Counted from the first letter of the stretch, positions 19,235-29,012 are shown. The stretch: 64,000 nucleotides of DNA from Stanieria sp. NIES-3757 (GCA_002355455.1 AP017375.1:806001-870000), one strand, 5' to 3'. Notes: generated by a model not told the origin, from the sequence alone. Numbers and translations are program-made.

Positions 19235-19903
19235 ATGACTTATTTAGCGATCGCAAGTGATTATGACGGCACTTTAGCCACCGAAGGAAAAGTCGATCTA
19301 GCAACTTTAGCTGCTGTTAATCGATGGAAAGAATCGGGAAAAAAATTTATTTTAGTAACTGGAAGAAGAATTAGTAGTTTGCAAGAGATTTTTGAAAAAG
19401 TTAATATTTGTGATTATGTAGTAGCTGAAAATGGGGCAGTTTTATATCATCCCCAGTCTCAAACATCACATTTATTATGTCAACCAGCCTCAACCAAATT
19501 AATTGAAAGGTTACAACAAAAAGATATTAAAAATATTGCCGTAGGAGAAGCGATCATTGCTACTTGGCAACCTCATGAAGAGATAGTTAGAGAGACAATT
19601 GCCGAATTAAATTTATGTTTGGAAATAATTTTAAATAAACGAGCAATTATGATTTTACCAACGGGAATAAATAAAGCTAGTGGCTTAGAATTAGCCTTGA
19701 ATAAATTAAATTTAACTACATCAGAAGTTATTGGAGTAGGTGATGCAGAAAATGATTTAGATTTACTTAAATATTCTGGTTTAGGAGTAGCTGTAGCCAA
19801 TGCTTTACCAGAAGTAAAACAACAAGCAGACTGGGTTACTCAAGGAGAAAGAGGACTTGGAATACAGGAATTAATTCAAAGACATTTAAAATCAATTGAT
19901 TAA
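19235..19903 (+). CDS. HAD superfamily (type IIB) hydrolase
   Basis: 222 residues from ATG 19235; a TTG three codons upstream is less likely. HAD motif I is DYDGTLA (residues 9-15), motif II is LVTGR, and motif IV is GVGDAENDLDLL near the C-terminus; the C2-type cap lies between, which marks the Cof/sucrose-phosphatase branch. Substrate is a phosphorylated sugar or similar small molecule; it cannot be fixed from sequence. It stands alone on the plus strand between ugd and the pentapeptide gene. Confidence 0.85.
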   Translation: MTYLAIASDYDGTLATEGKVDLATLAAVNRWKESGKKFILVTGRRISSLQEIFEKVNICDYVVAENGAVLYHPQSQTSHLLCQPASTKLIERLQQKDIKNIAVGEAIIATWQPHEEIVRETIAELNLCLEIILNKRAIMILPTGINKASGLELALNKLNLTTSEVIGVGDAENDLDLLKYSGLGVAVANALPEVKQQADWVTQGERGLGIQELIQRHLKSID

Positions 19904-19955
19904 AGTAATGGTAATTTATAAATTATCTTTTTAACCTATTACTTATTACTTATTT

Positions 19956-20855
19956 TCAATAATGTTTAGTGCCATCAGGCATAATAGTTCCTTGTAATTT
20001 AGTATTTTTAAATAGAGCTTCTTGTAGATTAGCTCCTCTTAAATTTGCTCCTCTTAAATCTGCTTTAGTAAGATTAACTCCTCTTAAATTAGCTTCTTCT
20101 AAATTAGCTCCTTTCAGATTAACTCCTCTTAAATTTGCTCCTCTTAAATTAGCTTCAATTAAATTTGCATTCCTGAGATTAGCATAAGCTAAATTTGCCC
20201 AACGGAAATCACTTTCTTTTAATTTAGCTTCACTAAAATTAGCAGCAAAACAATAAGTTTTACTAGCATGAACTTTAATGGCATTAACTTTGGTAAGATT
20301 GGCTTGGTAAAAAAATGCGCCCACCAATTCAGCATCATATAAATTAGCCTGAATAAGTTCGGCTTGATTTAAATTGGCTTCAACTAAATTAGCTTCACTT
20401 AAATTACTTCGATGTAATTTTACTGCTGTTAAATTGGCGTGATGAAGATTAACTTTTCTCATCAAAGTACCAATTAAATTAGCATCATATAAGTTGGCAC
20501 AACGACAATTTGCATCCCGAAAATCTGCTGCGATCGCATTTATTTCAGTAAGATCCGCATCAATTAAATAAGCTTGACGTAAATCTGCATTACTAAGATT
20601 AGCTTGCGATAAATTAGCGTCAATTAATTCGGCTAATTGTAAATTGGCTTGGGCTAAATTTGCTCCTGTTAAATCAGTCTGACAAAGATTAGCACTAACT
20701 AAGTTCGCCTGAGCTAAATCAACTCCTACTAAATTTGTTCTACTTAAATCAGCTTGACGAAAATCTGGGATGGTTTGCTGCCTATAGCGATCGAGCCATT
20801 CACTCCATTTGACCGAACCTTGTTTTAGTTTGGTTAAATGTTCTACATTTGCCAT
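19956..20855 (-). CDS. Pentapeptide-repeat protein
   Basis: 299 residues, almost entirely A(D/N)Lxx repeats (ANLRGANLRGVNLKGANL and similar) after a 35-residue leader, giving a right-handed quadrilateral beta-helix of roughly 50 five-residue turns. Such proteins are numerous in cyanobacteria and mostly lack known function. No signal peptide is seen, so it is probably cytosolic. The internal repetition makes the opposite strand look open too; that is a shadow. It stands alone. Confidence 0.92.
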   Translation of the reverse strand: MANVEHLTKLKQGSVKWSEWLDRYRQQTIPDFRQADLSRTNLVGVDLAQANLVSANLCQTDLTGANLAQANLQLAELIDANLSQANLSNADLRQAYLIDADLTEINAIAADFRDANCRCANLYDANLIGTLMRKVNLHHANLTAVKLHRSNLSEANLVEANLNQAELIQANLYDAELVGAFFYQANLTKVNAIKVHASKTYCFAANFSEAKLKESDFRWANLAYANLRNANLIEANLRGANLRGVNLKGANLEEANLRGVNLTKADLRGANLRGANLQEALFKNTKLQGTIMPDGTKHY

Positions 20856-21041
20856 TGAACTTACCTAAAGTTAATTCTGATTTCTATTATCCCTCGTTCA
20901 AAAACTATTACCAACTTAAATATCTAAATTTTTCAATCAGTAAGAGCAAACTGATAATCAAATTCAAGGTTCACATTTTATGAATAAATAACCAGAATCT
21001 TGTTGGTATTTTCTTAAATTAATCACTTCTATTAATTTATT

Positions 21042-21683
21042 TTATTCATTACTTCCATCTAGAAAAGTTTCTCTTCCAGCTACATTTTCTATGGCAGCTA
21101 AAGCAGCAGCAGATCCTGCTAAAATATCTCTTTCTTCTCCGCCTAAATACAATCTGCCAAAACTACCTACTGCTTGTACTTGAAGAATATTAATTAAAGC
21201 AGCTTTTTCCGCTTCATTAGCAGCTAAAGCAGCATAAGCAGCAGGTTGTACTTCTAACACATATAAGGTTTGTCCTGCTAATAATAATTGTCCGCGACGG
21301 TTACGATTAATTAATTGAGCTTGATAAGGATCGATATTGCGAATAATCTGACTAGAAACAACTTTGGGTTTGAGACAATCTCTTTGACTTACTCCCAATG
21401 CTTGTAAAATAGCTTTTCCTGCTGCTCTAACTTCCCCCTGTTTATTAGAATGAATTTCTAACAAACCATATAATCTTTCCACAAATTGAACTCCAGGACG
21501 TACTACTGCCGATTTCAAAGCTACATCTGTAATACGATTTATTTCAATTCCAGGAGATATTTCAATCCACAAAGAAGCATCCCCAGGTAAAGGCAAAAAT
21601 CCCAAGGCAACTGTCCCAATATAGGAAGCGTGTTGTGGTTGTAAGCGGTCTAAATAAACATAACTGCGAAGTTCTACACCCAA
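21042..21683 (-). CDS. ccmP: Carboxysome shell protein CcmP (tandem BMC domain)
   Basis: 213 residues, the same length as known CcmP. It begins [12 protein letters not shown] from a TTG start with AGAGGA upstream, and the two BMC domains are recognisable ([18 protein letters not shown] in the first; [18 protein letters not shown] in the second). CcmP forms stacked pseudohexameric trimers in the beta-carboxysome shell with a gated central pore thought to pass larger metabolites. As in other cyanobacteria it is away from the main ccm operon. It is divergent from sucrose-phosphate phosphatase, sharing a 180-base upstream region. Confidence 0.94.
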   Translation of the reverse strand: MGVELRSYVYLDRLQPQHASYIGTVALGFLPLPGDASLWIEISPGIEINRITDVALKSAVVRPGVQFVERLYGLLEIHSNKQGEVRAAGKAILQALGVSQRDCLKPKVVSSQIIRNIDPYQAQLINRNRRGQLLLAGQTLYVLEVQPAAYAALAANEAEKAALINILQVQAVGSFGRLYLGGEERDILAGSAAALAAIENVAGRETFLDGSNE

Positions 21684-21863
21684 AATGTCAATCCTCTTTA
21701 ATTAACAGAGTTTTTTTATAACAACCGTTCTCTAGCTAATCAAGTCTCGCAACAGTTGTAAAGTATTTGATTTGGTTATTTCTATGGCTAGAGGTACAAT
21801 GCTTTCAAGATTGCTATTGTGTTAAAGTTTAGGGCTTTTATTTGGCAAGCGGAGTAAATTAAA

Positions 21864-22610
21864 GTGAACCCATTTTTATTTGTGACAGATTTAGACCATA
21901 CTTTAGTAGGTGACGATTATGCTTTAGAGCTTCTCAATCAACATCTAGAACAACATCGTCAACAATATGGTACTAAAATAGTATACGCTACAGGGCGATC
22001 GCTTTATCTCTATAGGCAGTTGGCACAAGAAAAACCTCTTCTTTTTCCAGATGCTTTAATTACCGCCGTAGGAACAGAAATCTATTTTAATCCTAGTCAA
22101 ACCGAAGTCGATTTAGAATGGGCAGAGGTACTTTCTGATGGTTGGCATCGAGAAGAAATAGCAGCAGTAGCTAATCAATATCCTCAACTCGAACCTCAAC
22201 CTGAATCTGAGCAAAATCCTTTCAAAATTAGTTATTATCTAAGTGAATCGGACGCGCAAGAGTTATTATCTGCTTTAGAAACCGAGTTATTATCCCAAGG
22301 TTTTAAAATTAAGTTGGTTTACAGTGGTTCACAAGATTTAGATATTCTTCCTCTTAAGGGTGATAAAGGTTTAGCTGTTCAATTTTTGAGGAATAGATGG
22401 GAAGTTGCTGCGGAAGCTACTGTTACCTGTGGTGACTCTGGCAACGATATTGCTTTGTTTAAAGGAGATGAAAAAGGCATTATTGTTGGTAATGCTAAAT
22501 CAGAATTACGTCAGTGGTATGAAATTAATCAAAATAATTCTCTTTATTTAGCTGAAGCTGTTTGTGCAGGGGGAATTTTGGAAGGTTTGAAATATTTTGG
22601 CTTTTTGTAA
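21864..22610 (+). CDS. spp: Sucrose-phosphate phosphatase
   Basis: 248 residues, GTG start. HAD motif I is VTDLDHTLVGDD, motif II ATGRS, and motif IV CGDSGNDIALF, the pattern of sucrose-6-phosphate phosphatases, with VYSGSQDLDILPL and KGLAVQFL between. It releases sucrose, a compatible solute under salt or drying stress in cyanobacteria. The partner sucrose-phosphate synthase is not in the window. It is divergent from ccmP. Confidence 0.92.
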   Translation: MNPFLFVTDLDHTLVGDDYALELLNQHLEQHRQQYGTKIVYATGRSLYLYRQLAQEKPLLFPDALITAVGTEIYFNPSQTEVDLEWAEVLSDGWHREEIAAVANQYPQLEPQPESEQNPFKISYYLSESDAQELLSALETELLSQGFKIKLVYSGSQDLDILPLKGDKGLAVQFLRNRWEVAAEATVTCGDSGNDIALFKGDEKGIIVGNAKSELRQWYEINQNNSLYLAEAVCAGGILEGLKYFGFL

Positions 22611-22772
22611 GCAAGTGCAATCTTAATTTGACAATTACCAGTTCTTAAATTTTGCTCGCTAAATTCTTTGGTGGTGTAGATCAATTCCATCTATTTCTGA
22701 TTTGATGGGAATTGAAACTCGATCTTACCTGGAAGAGTTGAGCAAAAATTCTAGAGAGAGAAGCAACTGGTT

Positions 22773-25016
22773 ATGGGAATTAAACGTAGGCATTTTCTGA
22801 TGTTTTTGGGTGCAGGTGTTGGTTCGATTGCTTTCAAAAATATGGGACAAAATGGACAGGAATTTTCCCCTTCTCATCAAAGTGGTGTTGCTTTAGCAAA
22901 AAATTCACTTAGTAAGATATTTGAACCTATTAAAGGAGCAATGCCTCTAGAAATTTATGGTCTTTCTGCTGCCGAACAAAAAGAAAGCTTTAGTACTTTT
23001 GAAGTGGTTGACGATCTTGTTTTACCAGAAGGTTTCACTTATCAAGTCATAATCTCATGGGGCGATCGCATTGGTGAATCAGACCATTTTGGTTACAACA
23101 ATGACTACGTTACTCTGATCGAAACTTCTCCCAATCAAGGTTATTTAGTTGTTAATCACGAATATATCAGTGCTAAACCTTGGCGACAAGGTTATCAAAC
23201 AGTAATTGGTAAGTCTTTACCCTTTGATGAAGTGATGAAAGCGATGGCAGCAGCAGGGGGTGAGATTGATGCTTTTTCTCTACCCGATGACGATCCTCTT
23301 AAGAGTAAAATTTACGAAATTTCTAAAGCTGCTCAATATGATGCTGGTTTATCCATTATTTCCGTTCGTAAAAAATCCGATGGCACTTGGGAACGCACCT
23401 ATAGTAAAAGCGATCGCCGTATCACTGGTATTTCTGGTCTTGAAGATGGCAAATATTTAAAAGTAACTGGACCAGCAGCAGCCGTCTTTCGTAAGTCTAG
23501 CGGAAAAGGTTATCTAGATGGTTTGAGCGATCGCATTATTGGGACTCATCAAAATTGTGCTGGTGGCACTACTCCTTGGGGTACGGTTTTTAGTGCGGAG
23601 GAAAATTTTCAAGGTGAGGTAGCAGAAGCAGTTTATGCCGATGGTACTTCCTTCCCTCCCAGTACCGTACCTTTTAGTTTAGTTACAGAAGCAGGAGAAA
23701 TTGAGGATTTATCTGGACAAGGTAACGTTTTTGGTTATCAAGGTAATAAATATGGTTGGGCGGTTGAAGTCGATCCTGCTAATCCTAATGATTATGGAAC
23801 AAAACATTCCTGGTTGGGTCGTTATCGTCATGAAGCCTTTGCCTTTCGCGCAGTAGCTGGCAAAAATCTAGCAGTTTATTCAGGATGCGATCGCCGAGGT
23901 GGTCATTTTTATAAGTTCATTAGTACCGATCTGGTTCAAGATACTACTAGCAAAGAAAACTCGCGTTTGATGGAAAAGGGAATCCTTTACGCTGCTAAGT
24001 TCAATCCCGATGGTACAGGTAGTTGGATTGCGCTTCAACCAGATACACCAATTAATCCAGAAATGCCCAGTGTCCACACTGGAGGGATGATTCCTTTACC
24101 TAACCGTCCCGATGGTGGTTTTACCCCAGTCACAGAAGATTCTGTTGCTCAAGCTTTTGCTCAAAAATACCAGACTTTAGCAGATTTATATCAAGGTAAT
24201 AATGAAGAAGAATTACAAGGAGCTATTTTAATTGATGCTCACTTTGCAGCTAGTGCAGCAGGAGCAACTTGTACTGCCCGTCCTGAAGATGCCGACCTTA
24301 ACAATGAAGGCATATTATTTATTGCTTTTACCTCTGGTTCTGTTAGTGATAGTGATGGTAGTCCTAATCAAAACATTTTCCAAGGTCCTAACGGTGAATC
24401 TGCTTATGAACACGGCTGGATTATGAAATTAGCCGAAGATAATGACGATCCCGCAGCTATGACTTTTCAGTGGGAATTGTTTGCTACAGGGGGTGAACCA
24501 GCCGAAGGAGGTTTGGGTTTTTCTAATCCCGATAATCTTCTCTTTGACCGCCAAGATAATCTTTGGATGGTAACGGATATATCCACTGATAAACATAATC
24601 AAGAAATTGTCAGTCGTGTTAACTCTGATGGCACTTTTGTCAGCCAGTCTGATTTGCGAAGCTTGTTTGGCAACAATTCAGTGTGGTATTTTCCTACTTC
24701 TGGTGGGAATGCAGGGGAAGCTTATCTATTTGCCTACGGCCCGATGGATTGCGAAATCTGTGGTCTTTGGTTAACTGAAGATGAAAAGACTTTGTTCCTT
24801 GCACCTCAACATCCAGGTGAATTTAACGGTATTCGGCAAGGTTTAAAATCTGAAACTCGCTCCTTTGCGATGAAGACAACTACAGGGGAAAACTTTCTTC
24901 AAACTCGTCAAGTGCCAATCGGTTCTAATTGGCCCGACAAAACTGTTGATACTCCGCCCAAACCTAGTGTAGTAGCCGTTCGTCGTCTTGATGGTCGTAA
25001 GATTACAAAAGCTTAG
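22773..25016 (+). CDS. phoX: PhoX-type alkaline phosphatase, Tat-exported
   Basis: 747 residues. The N-terminus MGIKRRHFLMFLGAGVGSIAF is a twin-arginine signal, so the enzyme is exported folded. The core matches the PhoX/DUF839 family: TWERTYSKSDRRITGISG, then THQNCAGGTTPWGTVFSAEE, in which the Cys (about residue 261) is an iron ligand in known PhoX structures, plus later acidic calcium-binding blocks. It hydrolyses phosphomonoesters outside the cytoplasmic membrane during phosphate limitation. The upstream gap has two weak CTTAA-type half sites but no clear Pho box. Confidence 0.88.
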   Translation: MGIKRRHFLMFLGAGVGSIAFKNMGQNGQEFSPSHQSGVALAKNSLSKIFEPIKGAMPLEIYGLSAAEQKESFSTFEVVDDLVLPEGFTYQVIISWGDRIGESDHFGYNNDYVTLIETSPNQGYLVVNHEYISAKPWRQGYQTVIGKSLPFDEVMKAMAAAGGEIDAFSLPDDDPLKSKIYEISKAAQYDAGLSIISVRKKSDGTWERTYSKSDRRITGISGLEDGKYLKVTGPAAAVFRKSSGKGYLDGLSDRIIGTHQNCAGGTTPWGTVFSAEENFQGEVAEAVYADGTSFPPSTVPFSLVTEAGEIEDLSGQGNVFGYQGNKYGWAVEVDPANPNDYGTKHSWLGRYRHEAFAFRAVAGKNLAVYSGCDRRGGHFYKFISTDLVQDTTSKENSRLMEKGILYAAKFNPDGTGSWIALQPDTPINPEMPSVHTGGMIPLPNRPDGGFTPVTEDSVAQAFAQKYQTLADLYQGNNEEELQGAILIDAHFAASAAGATCTARPEDADLNNEGILFIAFTSGSVSDSDGSPNQNIFQGPNGESAYEHGWIMKLAEDNDDPAAMTFQWELFATGGEPAEGGLGFSNPDNLLFDRQDNLWMVTDISTDKHNQEIVSRVNSDGTFVSQSDLRSLFGNNSVWYFPTSGGNAGEAYLFAYGPMDCEICGLWLTEDEKTLFLAPQHPGEFNGIRQGLKSETRSFAMKTTTGENFLQTRQVPIGSNWPDKTVDTPPKPSVVAVRRLDGRKITKA

Positions 25017-25728
25017 TTACTGCGATTTTCAGTTGAATAGAACACAGCGAATTAATTTTCTTCTTCTGCCTCCTGCCTTTTACTTTTTACTCAAAGATAT
25101 TTTTATCTCCTTAGTTTTGATTAGCTTGATTGTCAATCCTGTAATTGTACTTAGTCAATAAGCAAGAATTAAGTTATTTAAACTAAAAATATTTCTATTT
25201 GAATAAATTCCTATTTTATCTAGCTTTGAATACTTTATTGCGGGTAAGTTTCTGAAAATAAACAATAAAACCCCAACTTATCATGCTGTTTCTGGTTTTA
25301 GATCGTACCAAAATTTCCAACGGCTGAAAAGTGCTTCATTTCATTACTTATTCTCAATAATATTTTAATCTTTTCTTAAAAAATACAAAATTTTACAATT
25401 ATAGCACTACGTATTTAGGTTAGGACAAAAACCCTTTAAGGGCGATTGGTCAATCGCCCCTACGATCTATAATGATGTTTTAATCTTTAGTTGTACCGCT
25501 ATAACTACCAGGGCAAAATTAAATACAAAATAAAGCTTTTATTATTCTCCTCTACACTTTTTGGTTTTATAACTATGAATTAGTCCACCTATTTAACAGC
25601 GTAATTCTAAATTTTCAATCATGTTGATTGTGCCTCACAACGATGAGAAACGGTATAATATCATTTTCGAGCCAAGGCAGTCTTTCATCTCAATCAACAA
25701 TTAACAAATCACTTCAACTCAATCACTA
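25017..25728. other. 712-base intergenic region with a repeat element
   Basis: AT-rich DNA between phoX and ruvA with no credible gene on either strand. The only structure seen is the repeat element at 25399-25504. The ruvA promoter must lie in the last 150 bases. Confidence 0.6.
25399..25504. repeat. MITE-like element containing a GGGCG hairpin repeat
   Basis: Imperfect terminal inverted repeats (TTATAGCACTAC at the left, GTACCGCTATAA at the right) enclose about 106 bases. Inside, at 25438-25463, sits a copy of the dispersed hairpin AAGGGCGATTGGTCAATCGC followed by CCCTACG, which recurs at 47196, 56406 and 57815. Confidence 0.55.
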
Positions 25729-26370
25729 ATGATTAGTTACCTCAAAGGAAAAATAATAGAAATAGTTAAAAATCCAAATAATCGATTTTTTTTAGTAATT
25801 GAAGTTAATAATATAGGCTATGAAGTGCAAATTTGCCAACGTTTTTCTCGCCAATTATCAGTTCAACAACAAGAAATAATTCAAATCTTTACTCATCAAC
25901 AAATTCAAGAAGATCGACACACTCTTTATGGTTTTTCTTCGTTAGCAGAAAGAGATTTATTTCGGGAGTTAATTAGCGTTAGTGGTATTGGCGCACAGTT
26001 AGCTTTAGCTTTAATTGATACTTTAGAACTTTCTGACTTAGTTGGAGCAATTGTTACTAGTAATATTAACGTATTAAGTAAAACTCCTGGTGTGGGTAAA
26101 AAAACTGCAGAAAGAATTGCTTTAGAATTAAAATCCAAACTTGCTCAGTGGCGAGAAATTAAAGGAATAGAAATTACAACCTCTACTTCTTCTGTTTCTG
26201 TTAAATCCGAAATTATTGAAGATTTAGAAATGACTTTACTTGCCCTTGGTTACACTCCTATAGAAATTGAACAAGCAATTACTGCTCTTAGTCAAGACAA
26301 TCAATTACTGAAAAATAACAATATAGAAGAGTGGATTAGAAGTGCGATCGCATGGTTGAGTGGAGAGTAA
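25729..26370 (+). CDS. ruvA: Holliday junction branch migration protein RuvA
   Basis: 213 residues. Domain I (OB fold) starts MISYLKGKIIEI, domain II carries the helix-hairpin-helix pair (LISVSGIGAQLALALI and LSKTPGVGKKTAERIALEL), and a flexible linker leads to the C-terminal RuvB-binding three-helix domain (ALGYTPIEIEQAI). It binds four-way junctions as a tetramer and loads the RuvB motor. It stands alone, as is usual in cyanobacteria, where ruvA and ruvB are not in one operon. Confidence 0.95.
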   Translation: MISYLKGKIIEIVKNPNNRFFLVIEVNNIGYEVQICQRFSRQLSVQQQEIIQIFTHQQIQEDRHTLYGFSSLAERDLFRELISVSGIGAQLALALIDTLELSDLVGAIVTSNINVLSKTPGVGKKTAERIALELKSKLAQWREIKGIEITTSTSSVSVKSEIIEDLEMTLLALGYTPIEIEQAITALSQDNQLLKNNNIEEWIRSAIAWLSGE

Positions 26371-26388
26371 AAGAGTTACCAGTTATCA

Positions 26389-26466
26389 GTACAGACGTGT
26401 CTTGGTGAGCGTTCCTTTGCGCCCGCAGGTGGCGCAGGGTCTCACCGCAACATGTTACGTCTGTAC
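26389..26466. repeat. 28-base palindrome split by a 50-base GC-rich hairpin
   Basis: GTACAGACGT (26389-26398) and AACATGTTACGTCTGTAC (26449-26466) join into a perfect 28-base palindrome if the 50 bases between are removed. Those 50 bases are GC-rich and themselves fold (GGTGAG...CTCACC outside, TGCGCC...GGCGCA inside). An intact palindrome with the same core is at 40539-40560. Confidence 0.8.
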
Positions 26467-26480
26467 ACCGGTTATCAGGA

Positions 26481-26528
26481 AGTAATAAGTAATAAGTAAT
26501 AAGTAATAAGTAATAAGTAATAAGTAAT
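26481..26528. repeat. Heptamer tandem repeat, AGTAATA about seven units
   Basis: Six exact copies of AGTAATA followed by a seventh with a changed last base, immediately after the split palindrome. Same 7-base period as the other intergenic repeats here. Confidence 0.85.
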
Positions 26529-26604
26529 TAAATTGTAAATTTTCTGCCTTTTGCTTTTTAACTTCTGCCTCTTGTATTTTAATTTTTGTTACTAGTTTTT
26601 AAAT

Positions 26605-28011
26605 TCATTCAACATATTTTTCATACTTTTTATAAACGTTTAAACCTGGAATTTCTTGAGTAAATTCTGGAGGAATTCTGTATTGGTCGTTAGTATATTC
26701 TGCTCTAATTGTTTGAAGAACATGATAGGGTTTTTGCCATTGTTTTAAAATTTTGATCAACTCTTGAAATTTTAGATAAGAATCTTGATAGCGATTGATT
26801 AAACCCATATATTGCAGTATAGGAACATAATCTTCTGGTGCTTTATTTTCACCAGTAATTCCAATAATAGGAGCTAGTTTTTCAAAAACTTCATAGTTTT
26901 CGATTATGAGTATGACTAATTTTTTGGAACCTAATAAATCATATCCTTGCAATTGATTAACCAGATCGGAGATAGTTTTGAGAAGAGTAAAGTCGGCTAA
27001 TTGATATTGTTTGAATAAAGCAAAAAGTTTTAAGCCAAACTCATGTTCAGAAATAATATTTACTTCTTTAAGGTAAGATTGTAAAGCATCTCTTCCTTCT
27101 TCAGTATTTAGTAGAGGAACAATTTCTGCAAGTTTCTTTTTAACTTTGTCTTTAAACTTGTTGTTGTCTGGCTCTTCACCAATATTATCTAAAACAAATT
27201 GATAAAATTCTTGTTGTTTAGTACTGCGATAACGTAACTCTGTTTGTTCAACTCGGAGGAAACTATTTTTTGTTGCGATCGCAACTCTTAAAAGTTCAAC
27301 ACTATGATGTAATTGTTGTTCTTCTTTAGTTCCTTTTTCTCCAGCTTTTTTGAATTGAAGAAATAGCAAAAATTCTTGATTACCAAACTTTTCACTATCA
27401 ACTCGTTCTGCTTTTCGGGCTAAAGATAATAATTCTTTAAAAGAGCGATCGTGAAGAAAAACAGTTCCTTCTGGAACTTTAGGATGACCAAATTTATCTT
27501 GTAACTCTTCAATAATATTTTGATTGGCATCTTTGAGTAAAGTAACAAACGAATAGATAAAAGGAGACGTAGTTAAGAGAAGAATAGCAACTACCAATGG
27601 AATAGGGGTATTAACTGTTCTGTTTTTATCATTGAGATCAAGAGATATACCGTGAGATTGTAAAAAAGCCGTAATTTGTTCATCATTATTTAAATTTTCT
27701 TGACTAATTTCATCTTCCACTAGTAATTGATGATTTTGAAGATTTTGATTAGTTGGAAGTATTTTCGGTAATGTCTTGTTTGTTTTCTGAGAATTTAATT
27801 GAGATTGTCCATGCTTTGGTGTGTCTAAAGAAAATTCATAAAATTGATTAGGAAAATTAGCCAGTAAATAGATTCCTAATCTTTGAGTTAAATCAGCATA
27901 CTGACCTAAAAATAAAGCAGCAGCTTGAGCTTGATTGGTTTCAATGACACCTAAACTTAATATAGAAAGAGTTGTAGCTAGAGCAGTTCTTTTTAGCGAT
28001 TTAGAAATCAT
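26605..28011 (-). CDS. Hypothetical exported protein, 468 residues
   Basis: I do not recognise the family. From ATG 28011 the protein begins with a signal-type segment (KRTALATTLSILSLGVIETN then QAQA), so it is probably exported. A second hydrophobic segment (VVAILLLTTSPFIYSFVTLL, about residue 155) could anchor it. The rest, about 290 residues, is charged and looks alpha-helical without Cys clusters or nucleotide-binding motifs. A TTG six codons upstream is a less likely start. It stands alone, convergent with ruvA. It could be a cyanobacterium-specific cell-envelope protein. Confidence 0.6.
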   Translation of the reverse strand: MISKSLKRTALATTLSILSLGVIETNQAQAAALFLGQYADLTQRLGIYLLANFPNQFYEFSLDTPKHGQSQLNSQKTNKTLPKILPTNQNLQNHQLLVEDEISQENLNNDEQITAFLQSHGISLDLNDKNRTVNTPIPLVVAILLLTTSPFIYSFVTLLKDANQNIIEELQDKFGHPKVPEGTVFLHDRSFKELLSLARKAERVDSEKFGNQEFLLFLQFKKAGEKGTKEEQQLHHSVELLRVAIATKNSFLRVEQTELRYRSTKQQEFYQFVLDNIGEEPDNNKFKDKVKKKLAEIVPLLNTEEGRDALQSYLKEVNIISEHEFGLKLFALFKQYQLADFTLLKTISDLVNQLQGYDLLGSKKLVILIIENYEVFEKLAPIIGITGENKAPEDYVPILQYMGLINRYQDSYLKFQELIKILKQWQKPYHVLQTIRAEYTNDQYRIPPEFTQEIPGLNVYKKYEKYVE

Positions 28012-28430
28012 CTGAATAAAATTAATCAATAAATTTTTGAATACTTGAAGTTAGGTGATTGAGTAATTTGCAACTGAGTGAAGCAAATCTGATATCTTAC
28101 TGATAAATCAATCAAGACTTCATCAATAACTTCTAGACCTAAAGTACCCAGGTAAAATTTGTAAATCACTAATTTAGATAAAGTTTTTTGAACAACAATA
28201 CGAGATTAAGCTGTTCCTCATTGAATAAATTGGTTGAGGGAAGACATTTCAGTTATTGGTTATCAATGATTTTTTGTTCGTTGTTTCCTATTTTCAAGCC
28301 AGAATGAAGATAGTTGTTCTTTGTTCGATGATTGTTCAGCCGTAAGAAAATCAAATGTGCAATATTTTAGAACCGCTGATGCTTTAAACCAACTAATGAA
28401 TTATTTAAGTTAAAAAGGAAAATTTTTTAA
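28012..28430. other. 419-base divergent intergenic region
   Basis: Separates the hypothetical exported protein (minus) from the M15-like gene (plus). AT-rich; no gene, repeat or clear hairpin recognised. Promoters for both genes are expected here; AAAGGAAA lies 10 bases before ATG 28431. Confidence 0.5.
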
Positions 28431-29012
28431 ATGATTCAAGATAGTCAAGCTCTAAAAGTAGGAAAATATTTAACTTTGGCAGATTTTTGTACCTGTAGTC
28501 AAACTTATCAAAGATACCAAGACAAAATCTTTCCTCTACCTCAAAATTCTGACAGTATTAAAGCTATTCGTGACCTTAATACATTTATTATCGATCCAGT
28601 AATTGATTATTTTGGCAAAACAAGATTTAAATTAACCTATGGCTTTTGTTCTGCTGATTTGAAAAAATATCTTAATCAAAAAGATCCAGATACAGGAATT
28701 AAAAATGGACGGATCGATCCTAGTCGCGATCAACACATGGCTCATGAATTAAATACCAAAGGTAAATATTATTGTGAAAGATTAGGGGCTGCTTGCGATT
28801 TTCTGATTATTGATTTACCTAGTGATGAGTTGATCGAATGGATACTTAAAACAAAACTTCTTTTTGACTCGCTTTATTTTTATGGCAAAGCAAGACCAAT
28901 TCATATTAGTTATGGTTCACAACATAAACAAGATATTTGGACATTTACTTCTTTAGGAGTACCAACTAAAAAAAGTATTACAGGGTGGATAGAATTAGCC
29001 AAAAAAATTTAA
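28431..29012 (+). CDS. Putative peptidase M15-like protein
   Basis: 193 residues. The pattern FKLTYGFCS ... DQHMAHE ... GAACDFLI ... RPIHISYG resembles the zinc-binding layout of M15 (D-Ala-D-Ala carboxypeptidase/endolysin-like) proteins, which use SxHxxGxAxD and a later His. The first half is non-standard (a longer spacing between His and GAACDF), so catalytic status is uncertain. There is no signal peptide, which argues against routine cell-wall work and would fit a phage-type or DNA-modification-associated role. It lies convergent with the orphan methyltransferase gene. Confidence 0.5.
   Translation: MIQDSQALKVGKYLTLADFCTCSQTYQRYQDKIFPLPQNSDSIKAIRDLNTFIIDPVIDYFGKTRFKLTYGFCSADLKKYLNQKDPDTGIKNGRIDPSRDQHMAHELNTKGKYYCERLGAACDFLIIDLPSDELIEWILKTKLLFDSLYFYGKARPIHISYGSQHKQDIWTFTSLGVPTKKSITGWIELAKKI

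Noticed and set aside
19969-20187. Open frames antisense to the pentapeptide-repeat gene, and similar ones antisense to the haemagglutinin and RND genes
   Set aside because: They arise from the repetitive codon pattern of the real genes and lack ribosome sites or recognisable proteins.
22611-22772. Pho box upstream of phoX
   Set aside because: Two CTTAA-like half sites exist but their sequence and spacing do not match the tandem eight-base consensus.
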